NCBI RefSeq assembly: GCF_026262505.1
Contig: NC_067207.1
Span: forward strand, 28,550,082-28,614,081
Length of the DNA stretch: 64,000 nt
Direction: 5' to 3'
DNA from: Trichomonas vaginalis G3
Lineage: Eukaryota > Parabasalia > Trichomonadida > Trichomonadidae
The notes beneath the pieces are model-generated. The model was given only the letters and a program-made list of their open reading frames with translations. It made no database searches and was not told the origin of the DNA. The position numbers and the translations under genes are program-made. Shown here one piece after another: positions 37,841 to 49,372 of the stretch (position 1 is the first letter of the stretch; each line of letters begins with the position of its first letter).

Positions 37841-37946
37841 TTCATACAGGATAAAATTTAATGTTGTGAAGAAATAGTGTTTAACACAGAAAAATAAAGT
37901 TAGTTTTTATTTTATTTATTTTTTTATCCTGTATGTAAAGACAGAT

Positions 37947-38327
37947 ATGTCAACATTAGAGAACACAACAACTGCTATCGTTCATGAAGCCATAAATGAA
38001 GAATACGAATACATACAGTATAACAAACAGTTACGTCTCATTCGTTCAGTCAAAGATGATATGTATCAAATGCAAAGTATAATGAACGCTCTTCGTTCTA
38101 CAAAGCAAGCATATCATTGGTTTGAAAACCAACAGGCAAAAGAACTTTTAGAAGAATTTCCTCATATGATTGCTTCCCTCGGAAAACCGAGGGAAGAGAT
38201 TCCGTACGAAAATCGCAAGAATTTGGCTCCTGGTTTGAAAGGTTATTATGTTCATAGACTTTTAGTAAATGCTGTAGCAATGTGGGCTTCACCTCGTTAT
38301 GCTTGTTATATTTTCATGACATTTTGA
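37947..38327 (+). CDS. KilA-N-like short protein, B1 copy
   Basis: Same product as 27468-27848, open. A single 120-bp repeat unit follows it here. Confidence 0.65.
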   Translation: MSTLENTTTAIVHEAINEEYEYIQYNKQLRLIRSVKDDMYQMQSIMNALRSTKQAYHWFENQQAKELLEEFPHMIASLGKPREEIPYENRKNLAPGLKGYYVHRLLVNAVAMWASPRYACYIFMTF

Positions 38328-38329
38328 CA

Positions 38330-38470
38330 ACAGTTCAGGAGGAAGGTAGTTATTAATTATTTTTGAATAACCGAAGGTGCTACCATGCTACCATGTGCTA
38401 CCAGGTCATTTAACTTCTATGAAAAAGTGTGACAACACGACATTTTGACAACACAGCAGGATTAATGCAA
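38330..38470. repeat. 120-bp repeat, single unit (B1)
   Basis: One unit of the repeat present twice at the equivalent place in B2. Confidence 0.75.
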
Positions 38471-38506
38471 AAATAAATTCCAATCATACTTTATAAAGCT
38501 AGACCT

Positions 38507-40866
38507 TCAGGTCTCGCCGCTTCGGTCTGAAAGACCTTCAGGACTCAAAGAGTCCGTTAGCGGCTCATTTACAGGTATTTCATCATCAGTAAATGATTCC
38601 TCATTATCGTTTGGTTCAACCTGTTTATATAATCCTTTCATTTCTTCTTTCAAAACATAATACCATGTTTGTTTACCGTCTATTCTTCTATGTTTCCTAT
38701 CACATTTATCCTTAATACTCATTTGAAAGTTTTTGTCTTTCATGTCTGATGGTTTGCAGAATAGAGCATTTTCACACGTCATACCTGCACACAATTCATC
38801 ATAATGTGTATTTATCCATACATCTAAAGGATTTGATGATAATTCAATTAAATCTTGTTTGGCTTCAGTCATCGGTATGATTCGTACATTAAATGATGAA
38901 AGGTCATATTGCATAAAATACGTCAGTAAATTATCATAAAATTCCTTTGTGCATGAATCCATTAAATTCTTGAAGTAATCAAATTGACCCTTGAATTTAC
39001 CATTAACTCTTAAAACTACGTATCTTCTGTCTCCAACTTCAATTTTGACAGGGTAGACGTTGTTAGTTACGAAAATGAAGTTTGCAACGTTCTGTGCTGT
39101 TCTTCTGGGTTGATTCTTTTCATTAATTCTAATCTCATTATCCGTTATAATTGATTTCAAAGCGTTGAAGTTTGCGAGTCTGTCTTCACCTACATTCTTG
39201 AGTTCATTAAGTACAAGAAACATTTTATTTTCAACTACTGAATTGAAATTACCCGTTAGCTCACTTATTTCGGTAATGTTTTTACATGAATAACCAGCGA
39301 GAAGTTCAGAAATAATGTCTGTAAATCTGTTTTTACCTGTTCCCTGAAGTCCTTTCAAAATAATTGCTGTTTCATTCTTGATTCCGGGATGTTGAATCAT
39401 TGATGCAATCCAGCCGAGAAGGTATTTATACACTTCATCGTTATTATCACAAATGGCTTCTTTAATGAAATTCATAAACATCTCAATTTTTGAGTAATCT
39501 GGTTTTTCGAGAACGTTGTATTTATAACCTTGAAACGTTGAGAAAACATCTGGGGAATCAGATTTAAAGCAAACACCCTTAACGGTTAATGAAGACAATT
39601 GATTTAGTAGTACATCCCATGCTGTTATGGTTTTACCTTCTTCTTTAAATAATTTAATCATTTTGAGTGACTCTTTCATGTTTGACTGAAGAACAAATGA
39701 TATTTGATTCATTTTGTCGTGGATATTATAGTCCTTTTGAATGAAATATTTATTTCCACAATCTACAAAACGGATTACACGTGATAAATCCTCAATTACT
39801 TCAGAACTGTTTTTATACTGATGATTTTCAGCCTTGCGTCTAATATCTGTTATCAAAAACGAGTCATCAAGTTTGATATCAAATGTTATTTTTGGCTTAC
39901 GTAATAAAGGTAAAACATATTCATCATAATATTCCTTTTGAAAGTTTTAGAATCTTCACTAAAACAAATGGAGAAGTCATTAAATGTGCATATCTACTAC
40001 GTGCTTTTTCAAAATTACTTTTTGCATTTTCTGTTAAACTGCAGAAGTTATAAACGTTATCGTATGCTTCATTAATTAAATGATTAGGTAACGAATTAAT
40101 AGCTTGAAACAGTGTGAATAATGTAACTTTCTTTTTCTAAATTCATGTTTCCACCGTCATTATGTACTTCAAAATCACAGATGCCATCAACTATGCTCTG
40201 AGCTAGTTTATCGTCAATGTTTACATCTTTGTTTTCATTCATGATAGTCTTTATTTCTTCGTTCTTCTGTTCAACTCTTACCTTAATATTCAAATCATTT
40301 AATATATCGTTTACTGTTCTGGTTAATGTTGAGTCATAACTTCCACGAATGAATGAGTATGTATTGATTGGTTCTGTTGCATTCTTGCGAACTCTTGAAT
40401 CAGCCATAACCACTAAAGAACGCTTTGAATCATCCATAGAAGTCATGATATCAATATCATAATCATTGCAGGAATAACATTTAATCATTCTGTTCGAAAC
40501 TGCATAGAAGAAATTAGTGTTGCAATAAATGTGAAGACCTCCTGAAGCGGTTTTAACGATAACATCTTTATCCGAAAGTTTTGATAAAATGTCTTTTCTA
40601 ACTGTTTCTTTAAGTTCATCATTGTACGATTTATTGATATCAACATCTATAATCGTTAAATTTGATATTTTATTTACTAATAAAGCCATACCAGTTTTCC
40701 TTCCTCTTCCTCCATCATGTTTGAGGTAGTTATGTAAATCAATCCTGTTTTCACCAATTCTTTCGTTGAGGGTTTTAGTTTCTGCCACAACTAATTCCTC
40801 AGCTAATGAATCAATAACTTTTTCATCAGAAACGATATAGTTGCTGTTGTTGTTTGTTGCTGTCAT
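38507..40866 (-). pseudogene. PrimPol-SF3 helicase, broken B1 copy
   Basis: Counterpart of 28156-30516, with both primase and helicase motifs recognisable. About two breaks. Confidence 0.8.
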
Positions 40867-40948
40867 TTATCTAGGAATAAAAAAATAAAAATAATTTTAA
40901 AACTAACTTTATTTTTCTGTCTTAAGGAAATTCATGAAAATTCATGGT

Positions 40949-41533
40949 TCAAAACTGAATATCATATAACCTCTTGAAAACGTTTAAACGAACTTGAACT
41001 TTCTTTCCTTCAGTATCCGTCAAAGTAACATATGCAATTCCTGATTTTAGGAAACAAACATGCATTTTTCTATAGTTAACTCCTGTATAGTAATAGAATG
41101 CGTCCTCATTCTCAACATAGTAGTAGAACTCTAAGTCATGCTTTCCATAAGAGTTTATTTCAATTGCTTCGTCAGATATTTCATCAACGAACTCATAAAC
41201 TATATCACCATACTTGCTTTTATTTCTATTGTTTTCAGATCTAGAACACCAACGAAGGTTTGAGATTCTGTTGTCGTCTCTTTGATGGTTTATATGGTCC
41301 ACACACGGTAAATTGTTCGGATTGGAAATAAAATGAGTAGCTATGAGAACATGTTTTTGGTACTTTTTGAGGTTTAATGTTACACAAATATAACCTGTTC
41401 CTCTGTTATATTCATGTATAATTCTCTTGGTTTCTTTCTTCCTTATTTCAAAAGGCTCAGAACAGTGAATTTCATACTCTTCATCTTGTAAACATTCTTT
41501 CCATACATTTTGACCAACAAGTTCAGCGTACAT
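40949..41533 (-). CDS. HNH endonuclease, B1 copy
   Basis: Same 194-residue product as 30596-31180, open throughout. Confidence 0.8.
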   Translation of the reverse strand: MYAELVGQNVWKECLQDEEYEIHCSEPFEIRKKETKRIIHEYNRGTGYICVTLNLKKYQKHVLIATHFISNPNNLPCVDHINHQRDDNRISNLRWCSRSENNRNKSKYGDIVYEFVDEISDEAIEINSYGKHDLEFYYYVENEDAFYYYTGVNYRKMHVCFLKSGIAYVTLTDTEGKKVQVRLNVFKRLYDIQF

Positions 41534-41689
41534 CTGTCTTTACATACAAAATAAAATATATTTTTTTAAAAAACTAAAATATATTTTATTTCGGGAAAAT
41601 TCATGACAAAAACATTTACGAAGAAGAAGTCATGACAAAACATTTACGATGAAGAAGTCATGACAAAACATTTACGATGAAGAAGTTTA

Positions 41690-42020
41690 TTTCCTGCTGT
41701 GTTGTCAAAATGTCGTGTTGTCACACTTTTTCATAGAAGTTAAATGACCTGGTAGCACATGGTAGCATGTAGCACCTTCGGTTATTCAAAATTAATTAAT
41801 AACTACCTTCCTCTGTGTTGTGTCAAAATGACCTGGTAGCACATGGTAGCATGGTAGCACCTTCGGTTCTTCAAAATTAATTAATAACTACCTTCCTCCT
41901 GTGTTGTTGTCAAAATGTCGTGTTGTCACACTTTTTCATAGAAGTTAAATGACCTGGTAGCACATGGTAGCATGGTAGCACCTTCGGTTCTTCAAAATTA
42001 ATTAATTATTGAATAACCTA
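41690..42020. repeat. 120-bp tandem repeat, about three units (B1)
   Basis: Equivalent of 31340-31790 with fewer units. The GC-rich hairpin cluster follows at about 42025-42100. Confidence 0.75.
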
Positions 42021-42151
42021 AAAACCATGAGACTTTGTCTCCGGACTCTTTGAGTTGAAGTTCTGAGGTCATGGGCTTCGCCCTTGCCGCTAGCGGCTTA
42101 TTTTTGTCAGCAATGAGGTCATTCGTGATAAAAATAAAGCTAGCGTAGATT

Positions 42152-43010
42152 TTACAATACTGCGATGGTAGAGTTTAAGAGTTGTGCTTCAATGTAGAGA
42201 CAGTCCTTATGGTCTGGAGGTAAGAACACTGGACATTTATGGTCATGAGTGAAGAAACATGTCTATCCAAAACTCACGATTGAAGCCAGTTAATTTATAG
42301 TATTTAGGGTTAGGAAGTGGTGAAGTTCTTGTATGACCAATGAACTCATTTTCAACGCCTTTGACTATATTAGAGTAAAGTATTGCTTGCTTTCTATCCC
42401 AAATGCCAGTGTTACAATCTTTGAAAATTCATTTTTCCTCGGAAGCATTGCATCATAATTGAAAACATTCTTAAAATCATCATTTGGTTCAGAGATTTGA
42501 AATCTTATACGTAATGGATTTTTTTTCTCTTTAGCGACTTCATTGAATGGTGAGAATACAATGAATTGACAGTCATTGAGTTCCATCTTCATTTTCATTA
42601 AATTCATAATGAAAGTCTATAAGTTGTGGCTGACTACCTTCTTCTTTCAGTTGTGCAAGAAACTCACGTAAAGGCTGTAAAGTTTGTACTTCAATGTTGA
42701 ACTTTTTCTCGAACATCTCATTAAATGAAATCATACATTGCAACAATGTTGTATCGTCTTTAAAGTATTTGTATATGTGAATGTTTTGGGCGCTTAAAGA
42801 CTGTTCGTCATTTTCTATCTCGACTTGAAGTATAAAGTCAACCTTTCTGAAAGCACGTGTTATATACATAGATGTTATGCCAATGTACTTCTCTTCATTT
42901 ATGTTCACAATCCAGTCTGTTGGAAACTTAAACGTTACTCTGTTCCCCTTTATTTTGACGTCAGGGTTTTCACTACTGAACGCAACAGTTAAAGGTATTT
43001 GTCTATACAT
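42152..43010 (-). pseudogene. Capsid-associated family protein, broken B1 copy
   Basis: Counterpart of 31924-32781, most of it readable. A few breaks. Confidence 0.55.
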
Positions 43011-43034
43011 TTAGTTTGGATAAAAATAAACCAT

Positions 43035-43306
43035 TTACTCTTTCTTTGCTTCAGCTTCTTTAGCTTTTTGTTCTTCCTTTGCTTTTGCTTCTTCTCTAGC
43101 TTTTTTCGCCAGCAAACGTGGGTTCTTCTGTCTTCCAGCAGCTAATGCAGCTAGTTTTTTCACTAAGTTTCTCTTTGGTCTCTCTGGCTTTTGTTCTGGT
43201 TTTTTGTTCCTTCAGTTCGGATAAAATTTGTTCACGAATTTCTTTCTTCAATGCTTCAACATCTATGACCCCTTGGGTCTTGTCCCGTAGGGCTTGTCTG
43301 AGTCAT
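43035..43306 (-). pseudogene. Lys/Glu/Ala-rich small protein, broken B1 copy
   Basis: Counterpart of 32806-33078, including the GACCCCTTGGGTC mini-hairpin. Broken. Confidence 0.45.
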
Positions 43307-43351
43307 TTGACTGTAGATAAAAAACTAAATTAAAACTTTAACCGATGTAAA

Positions 43352-43786
43352 ATGAGCTTGTCAAAATCAGAACGAGAGTCTATTATATTAAATGACGCCA
43401 GAGGAATACAACATCCTTTCTATTATGTAAGTCAGAGTAAAGATGGTAAAATATATGTAAGAAAAAGAAAGGTTCCATTAGCGAATGCAGAAAGCGACAA
43501 CATTAAGGTGCATGGCAAGGGTGAAGTCCACGAAGCCCATATAAAACCTTCTGTTCAAACTGAGCCACCAAAAGAACCAGAAGAAAAGAAGCCAGATGTT
43601 CTTTCAATAACGAACCAAGAGCTTATTGCAAAGTTCGTGAATTTCATTGAAAAACAAACCGAGTCAAAGAACCCTGACCCGCCAGTGAAAGAAGTTGAGA
43701 CAAAAGAGAATGTACAGTTCATTGAAAATGTCAAGAAACAACTTCCACCACGAATACCAAGAAGAAGAGTGAGAATAATGAAGTAA
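43352..43786 (+). CDS. Small basic protein with YVS-x-DGK motif, B1 copy
   Basis: 144 residues, one residue longer than its B2 counterpart near the C-terminus; otherwise the same. Confidence 0.55.
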   Translation: MSLSKSERESIILNDARGIQHPFYYVSQSKDGKIYVRKRKVPLANAESDNIKVHGKGEVHEAHIKPSVQTEPPKEPEEKKPDVLSITNQELIAKFVNFIEKQTESKNPDPPVKEVETKENVQFIENVKKQLPPRIPRRRVRIMK

Positions 43787-43813
43787 ATAGATATTTTTAT
43801 CTGAAGTAAATAC

Positions 43814-45387
43814 ATGCAGAACGAACAGTTAAACGAATTTACTCCAGCAGAGCATATTCATCAGATTCGCTCATATTTCGATATCATAGACAATGCAGTT
43901 CAAATTGGTGACACTAATAGAAAATATTCTGACGCAAAGATTCCATCACAACCTGGAACTGCTAAAGATAACACATGGGTAACATTCAATCTCTCACCTC
44001 CTGGTGAAAATATGTTGGACCTTTACAATACATTCATTACGTATAAAATGGAAGGTCAATTTATTGTAGATAAAGAAATTGGTTCAGGTTCCAATAAAAC
44101 AAACCCACCAGGATTTTGGATTGGTTTCGATGACGCTTTCTATGCAGTTGCTGGATATCAAATCCTTGCAAATGGTCGTATCGTATATTCTCAAGACAAC
44201 GCAAGAGAAGAAGCATATATAACTTCAAACTCACAAACTACCGAACAAATAAAGAAAGTAGATGTTTTCTCAAAGACTCGACATGAAGATGTATGGAGTC
44301 ATTCGGGAACATGCAGAACAGGACAAATTGTTAGCGGTCCAATTACAGCAGGAAAATCATTTGATTTTAAGCTTCGTTTAAGAATTCCTGTTAGAAGATT
44401 CCTTCCATTAGAAGCTATTCGATTTATTCCAGCTTTTGCAGGAAACATTCAGCTTAAAGTAAAGTTCAGTAGCGACGCCTTACAATGCACATCTATATCT
44501 GTAAATGATATCATTGCTTTCAATCCAACTCTTAAAGTTGCATTTGCTTCAGATTCAAATCCACCGACAAATAAATTTGTTCCATGGAATGAACCATTCA
44601 CTATGATAACGAAGGCAGTAGAAGCTAGTGGAACAGTTACTATTACAACTGTAACCCAGCAACTATTTCGAACAAAGATGGATTTTAATGAATGTTTCAT
44701 TCATCCAAAGTCATTCTCTTTAGACCCTAACATTTATACAGAACTTGTAGAACATTATACAAACGAGGCTTTATGTTTTCCTGTTAAAGTTATGGATTGG
44801 ATTCCTATGGACGGTTCATTCTCAAAGAATACAGATAGTTCAAGTGCAACATTTACAGCAGCTTATACGCCTATTAATGTTAAAAGTATTTGGGCACTAT
44901 TTAGAAAGAAAGACAACTATTATGTTAATTTTGAGAACCCTAAGTTTAAATATCTTCAGCTTTCCATGGGAGCTTATGGAAATATGCCTGCAGAACCTGA
45001 AAAATCATATGGACCTGTATTTTATGAAATGGTTGCGAACGCCTGCAATACAAACAATGATATGATAGGATTTAATGAAGATGTTATGAGGTCATTGGTG
45101 GATGATGGTAGTGTGGAACATAAATGGGATAGCTATGACAACACACATTTCTTATGTGGTTTTCCAACAGAAGTGGACTTTTGCTTCCAGCAAGGTCAAA
45201 CATCTACTGCTCCAATAACATACAAATTGTCTGTTAAAGGACCTATTGAACTAGCAACTGAAAATGTACCAAAGCCACTTATTGGATTTATGAGGATTGT
45301 TGCTTTGCCATTCAGGTGCGTGCTAATGGAATCCCAATAATAAGATTAGATGACTATAACTTAGCTACGGACGACAGTGAGGAATAA
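43814..45387 (+). pseudogene. Major capsid protein, B1 copy
   Basis: Counterpart of 33583-35155, readable over nearly its full length. About one break. Confidence 0.7.
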
Positions 45388-45417
45388 AGGATGAACGTTT
45401 ATTTTTAAAGCTTATAA

Positions 45418-45858
45418 ATGAGTTCTTCATCAAGCTCTCGTGAACCTTCACCATCTATGAAACAAACTTTACCAAACGATTATGGAGCACCTATTGAATA
45501 TTTCTTACGAGCTGCACAATGGCAAAGAGCAGTCTCACCAAGGTTAGGTGTTCCACCAGCTCCTGTCAAAAATAGCATTTGGTCAAGTCCTTATATAAAA
45601 TATGGTCTCCCACTAGGTTTGCTAGCTACAGCAGGAGCAGTTATGATGTTGAAAAGAAATAAAGCAAATGTTGTAAATAATACTGAAGTAGCTGAAGTTA
45701 AACAAACTCCGACACCATCACAAACAACACCTTCAATGACTCCTGAACCTATGAAAGTACAAACTCCTGTTCAAAAGTCAACTCCTAAACCGACTCCAAC
45801 ATTTAAACCAGAACCTACTCCTCAAATAAATCGTAAAACTCCTGCGTTTCCTTACTGA
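45418..45858 (+). CDS. Single-pass membrane protein with Pro/Thr tail, B1 copy
   Basis: Same product as 35186-35626, open. Confidence 0.6.
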   Translation: MSSSSSSREPSPSMKQTLPNDYGAPIEYFLRAAQWQRAVSPRLGVPPAPVKNSIWSSPYIKYGLPLGLLATAGAVMMLKRNKANVVNNTEVAEVKQTPTPSQTTPSMTPEPMKVQTPVQKSTPKPTPTFKPEPTPQINRKTPAFPY

Positions 45859-45906
45859 AAAAATAACGTTATTTTTATTTAATATTAAAATTTTTATTTG
45901 ATTGAA

Positions 45907-46143
45907 ATGACGACTAAAGTCACTGAAGCAATGAAACAAAAGTTTTTGGTAGAATACATTAAATCAGGAGCGGTTCCAGAAGGTTTTTACGTTCATACTA
46001 TGAAGGATGGTAGAGTTCAGTTTAGAAAGATAAAGCAACCATTAGATAAAGAAGGAATTTTGAGAAAGATTAAACTTCATGAGGACAACATTGCTGAACT
46101 TAAGAAGAAGTTAGAAGAGTTGGAGAAAGGAAGAGAGTTATAA
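45907..46143 (+). CDS. Small coiled-coil protein, B1 copy
   Basis: Same product as 35675-35911, open. The 3' end enters the right TIR. Confidence 0.55.
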   Translation: MTTKVTEAMKQKFLVEYIKSGAVPEGFYVHTMKDGRVQFRKIKQPLDKEGILRKIKLHEDNIAELKKKLEELEKGREL

Positions 46144-46810
46144 AGTAATGAATTCAACAGGGTGAAAAAACAGGTGAAAAAACGGGTGAGATTTCACCTC
46201 TTCACCTAAATTTATTTTTGTGCTATGTTTTCATACGTGTGAGGGTGGTGATATCATTAATTTTAAGTTTATTTTTATTTTATTTTTTATTTTATTTTTA
46301 TATAAATGACGAAAACTATTGAGATAACAAACTACAACGGTCATGAGTTCAAGAATTTGTTCTTCGTTCCTCGTGAAAATACATTCTATCAGATACGAGG
46401 GAGAAAGGGTAAAGTTAGTTTGAGCGTTTATGACTACAAGCATAATGGAAAGTTTATACAAGCATATGATACAAACGGTAAGCGTGTTTCATTAGCTTTG
46501 TCAAAACTTACAGGTATAAACTATGACAGTGATTTTGACCTATATGAAGAAGAAAGTGAGTCAGAAGATTATGAGCTGTTATATGAAGCACAGCAATGGG
46601 AGGAGTTGCAATCCTTTTGTAAGTGAGAACGTTTATTTTTTTTACATTAGTGAGGTGAAGTGGTTGGCGGCTTTGTAAATATTTAAGGTTAAGTTAGTGT
46701 TGTTGTTTGTGTTGTAAAATATACGTTAACGGTTTTGTAAAGTGTCAAATTCACATATCATGGGTAAGGAGGCGTGCAGTGCCGCCGTACCCTTGATATG
46801 TATACTAACT
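46127..46810. repeat. B1 right terminal inverted repeat (684 bp)
   Basis: Reverse complement of 5495-6178, ending TATACTAACT at the GACGTA duplication. Confidence 0.9.
46306..46626 (+). CDS. TIR-encoded 106-residue protein, B1 right copy
   Basis: Fourth open copy of this gene in the window. Confidence 0.75.
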   Translation: MTKTIEITNYNGHEFKNLFFVPRENTFYQIRGRKGKVSLSVYDYKHNGKFIQAYDTNGKRVSLALSKLTGINYDSDFDLYEEESESEDYELLYEAQQWEELQSFCK

Positions 46811-46816
46811 GACGTA
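46811..46816. repeat. Target-site duplication GACGTA, right copy
   Basis: Matches 5489-5494 exactly. The fiber gene of element A resumes directly after it. Confidence 0.9.
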
Positions 46817-47449
46817 ACTGGTGGGGATGTATTATATTGTAAACCTCCTAACTTTCCACAAGGTTTAACATCGGATGACGACATAACGACGATGAGAAAC
46901 ATTAGATGTAAAGATGTTTATGTCATGAAGGATGAATATAATACTAAATTCACTGCTCAAGATTTATATGACAAGAAAGCAGACAAAACAGAGCTTCAAA
47001 CATTAAAGACAGAAATACTTCAAACATTATATCCTATAGGCTCTATTTATACGTCAATGAACTCAACAAATCCAGAAACAGTTCTGGGTTTTGGAACTTG
47101 GACTCAAATAGTCGACAGGTTTTTGTATTGTGCAAACTCTTCAAAGGAAACAGGTGGAAGTAAAACGATTTCAGGTGAAAATTTACCTGCACATAGTCAC
47201 TACATAGATTTAAGTACATCTCAAGCAGGTTGGCATAAGCATAGATATTGGGATTGGTCAGCAATGATAAAAGGTAAAGGATATGATGTTAAAGACAACG
47301 TTAAGTTTGCTATAAATTGTTACTGGAGTAACACTGAGGGAGGAGGAAACCATACACATCACGTTTCAGGATATACGCAAACAACGGGACAAAGTAAAGA
47401 ATACATGCCACCTTACATGACAGTTTACGCATGGTATAGAAATGCTTAG
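46817..47449 (+). pseudogene. Element A fiber gene, 3' part with collar tip
   Basis: Starts with a segment almost identical to the B fiber (GLTSDDDITTMRNIRCKDVY), then LYPIGSIYTSMN and GFGTWTQI, then a tip that differs from B (WHKHRYWDWSAM, GGGNHTHHVSGY) and a YMPPYMTVYAWYR ending. Conserved shaft with variable tip is the phage pattern for receptor change. Separated from its 5' part by the B1/B2 nest. Confidence 0.8.
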
Positions 47450-48406
47450 TCGTCATTTTCAACTTCTTTAGCATATTCGTCAGGAGTTGTCTTATATTTG
47501 TTAGGAACTGTCTTTGAAAGTATACCACCTTGAACTTTGACAAGTTTGAAACGAGGTCTGACAATAGTAGTTTTATCTTCTGCTTGCAGTGTGTACATTT
47601 TGCCATGTTTGCCTAAAACTTCATAATATTCTCTTGTATACTTTCTTCTATTTTTACGAACACGAATGTGAGTACCTGTCGGGTTCCCATTGTTGTCATA
47701 GTCAATAGTATTTTCATATGGGTCGCGTTTAGGTATTTCTATTTTTACTTTGTCACCTTTCTGAAGTTTGAAGCCCGGCATTCTTTCTTGTTTGTCTCTT
47801 TTGACTAAATTATTAAATATATAGTCTTTCTCTAAGTCAGGGTTGTTTTTCATTTCTTCGGGGGAGTGGTTTCCCAAACCTTTTTGTTTACGGCTATTGT
47901 AAATATTTAAAACTTGTCTCATCTTTGCCATGGAGAAGTGTCTATATTTGTCGTCATATGACATTTCATTTGCTTCACCACCTTGTGGTTGGTTTAAGTC
48001 TCTTAACATTTTTATACAAACCGTCAATGACACCAAGAGCAGAATGGTTTTGGTCGACAATGAAATATTGGTTTACATTTTTTGAACGCAGATAGTTTTT
48101 TACATCATCTGATTTGAAAGAACTTTCACAGTCAGATGTCAGTTTTGTTGGATGGTATTTGTCAACGAATATTGTCAAAGCAGTTTTCACATCTAAAATA
48201 TTTTTGGACCATAATGGTATGGCTTCACAGTATCTTGTGTTTTGACCGACAAATATTAGCCAGTATGGTGGTCCATCTGTTCTAACTCTCGGAATGTTTT
48301 CCAAGATATCCATAAACCAAGCATTTGGTGTTGAACTAAAGATTTTTATCATGAGTGCTTTCTTTGTCGCTTTAGAAACATAGGGGTCCTTGTTTGGATT
48401 CGTCAT
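47446..48406 (-). pseudogene. rve integrase of element A, broken
   Basis: Core segments WFMDIL and LTSDCESSF, then a basic C-terminal part with an SH3-like stretch (KLQKGDKVKIEIPKRD ... TIVRPRFKLVKV). More distant from the B-family integrase and lacking the obvious chromo-like tail. Encoded opposite to the fiber, unlike in B, so gene order was rearranged between families. Few breaks. Confidence 0.75.
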
Positions 48407-48424
48407 TTTTATCCTATAAAAATG
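48404..48424. promoter_or_regulatory. Palindromic bidirectional promoter TTTTTATCCTATAAAAATG
   Basis: The two divergent start codons and the 15 bp between them form a near-perfect palindrome, so one site must serve both genes. It is the most compact case in the window. Confidence 0.6.
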
Positions 48425-48823
48425 GGTTTATTTGGCGCATTAGCAGGAGTTGCATCCAGATTTTTGCCCGCAGTGGGAACAATAGCCAGAGGTGTATTTG
48501 GAGTTGGAAGGAAGATTTTGAGTACATTAGGTATACTTAAAGAGAAAGCACAACCTATTATACAAACTGTACAGAAAGGTTGGGATGTAGCACGAGATGC
48601 AACAAATCTTATTCCAAATCCTGAAACAAGAGGAAAAGTTCAAGGATGGATGGACAATGTAGGAAGACAAGCAGGAAACTATTATAACAAAGCAAATGAC
48701 TACTATAACCAAGCAGGACACTATATGGACCAAGGTGAAAGATTCTTTAACAGAGGATATAACCATGCACAACAATGGGTAAACAATAACCAACCTCAAC
48801 CGCCTCAAACGTGGGGAATGTAA
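48422..48823 (+). CDS. Amphipathic virion-type protein, 133 residues
   Basis: The N-terminus is a glycine/alanine-rich hydrophobic helix (GLFGALAGVASRFLPAVGTIARGVFGVGRKIL), quoted here only as residues 2-33 with its G/A spacing and basic end; the C-terminal half is rich in Asn, Gln and Tyr with NYYNKANDYYNQAGHYM repeats. This resembles membrane-active capsid proteins of adenovirus-like viruses in style only. It occupies a place similar to the basic 174-residue B protein. Open. Confidence 0.5.
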   Translation: MGLFGALAGVASRFLPAVGTIARGVFGVGRKILSTLGILKEKAQPIIQTVQKGWDVARDATNLIPNPETRGKVQGWMDNVGRQAGNYYNKANDYYNQAGHYMDQGERFFNRGYNHAQQWVNNNQPQPPQTWGM

Positions 48824-48877
48824 AGTTTTTTACTGAGATGAAATGAACAATACAGCATTGAGACAAATGGGTTCAAG

Positions 48878-48994
48878 ATGGATTTGTCGCTTCCAGCAGT
48901 TACACCACGTGTTTGTCAAGTTCTTCCTATACCTCAGGAAGTTTTAGACCGACTTAAAAAACAACAACAACCAGTTGAAAACAAACCAAACTAA
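48878..48994 (+). CDS. Short ORF, 38 residues
   Basis: MDLSLPAVTPRVCQVLPIPQ, then a Lys/Gln-rich end. An upstream ATG at 48843 follows TTTTTTACTGAGATGAA, the same promoter that precedes the next gene at 49014. Too short to be sure it is a gene; it could be a remnant. Confidence 0.3.
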   Translation: MDLSLPAVTPRVCQVLPIPQEVLDRLKKQQQPVENKPN

Positions 48995-49013
48995 AATTTT
49001 TTACTGAGATGAA

Positions 49014-49294
49014 ATGACCGAAGAAGTTGAAACGGTAGATTTGACACCACAAACAAAAGTTCAGAACCATTGTCAAAACCTGTCAAAGAACTTACAGATG
49101 AAGAGAAAAATTCAATAATAGAAAGTGCCAGGTCTGGAAATACAAACCCTAACTACAAAGTCACTTTTCATAAAAATGGAACGCAAGTATCTCAAAAAAA
49201 GAAACAGACTCTCACAAATAAAATATTGAAGTCTGAAGGAGCTTTCGAGACAACAGATGGAAAAGTTTACTTCACTGACAACAGTTCATTATAG
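49014..49294 (+). pseudogene. Element A relative of the YxV-DGK small proteins, broken
   Basis: Readable part has LTDEEKNSIIESARSG, YKVTFHKNGTQVSQKK and KVYFTD, matching the pattern of 33124-33555 and 35675-35911. TTTTTTACTGAGATGAAATG precedes the start. Broken. Confidence 0.4.
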
Positions 49295-49372
49295 AACATC
49301 TCATTGACTTAGAGTCGAAATATTCTAAACTTTACAACAAACACAAAAAGTTGAAAGGAAACAAAAACAAAT

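Larger units (their letters stand above)
5495..46810. mobile_element. Element B1: Polinton-like element, inserted in element A
   Basis: Bounded by 684-bp terminal inverted repeats beginning AGTTAGTATACATATCAAGG and flanked by GACGTA duplications. Without the nested B2 copy it is about 20.5 kb. It has the same gene set and order as B2. It carries about a dozen small breaks, mostly in the ATPase, helicase and capsid regions, plus the interruption by B2. Near-identity to B2 and to its own opposite TIR makes the insertion very recent. Confidence 0.9.

Noticed and set aside
5495-46810. Assembly duplication instead of real nesting
   Set aside because: Each copy has its own matching target-site duplication (GACGTA and AATGA) and the interrupted genes resume exactly at the junctions, which a misassembly would not produce. 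Small-scale sequence errors within the copies remain possible.
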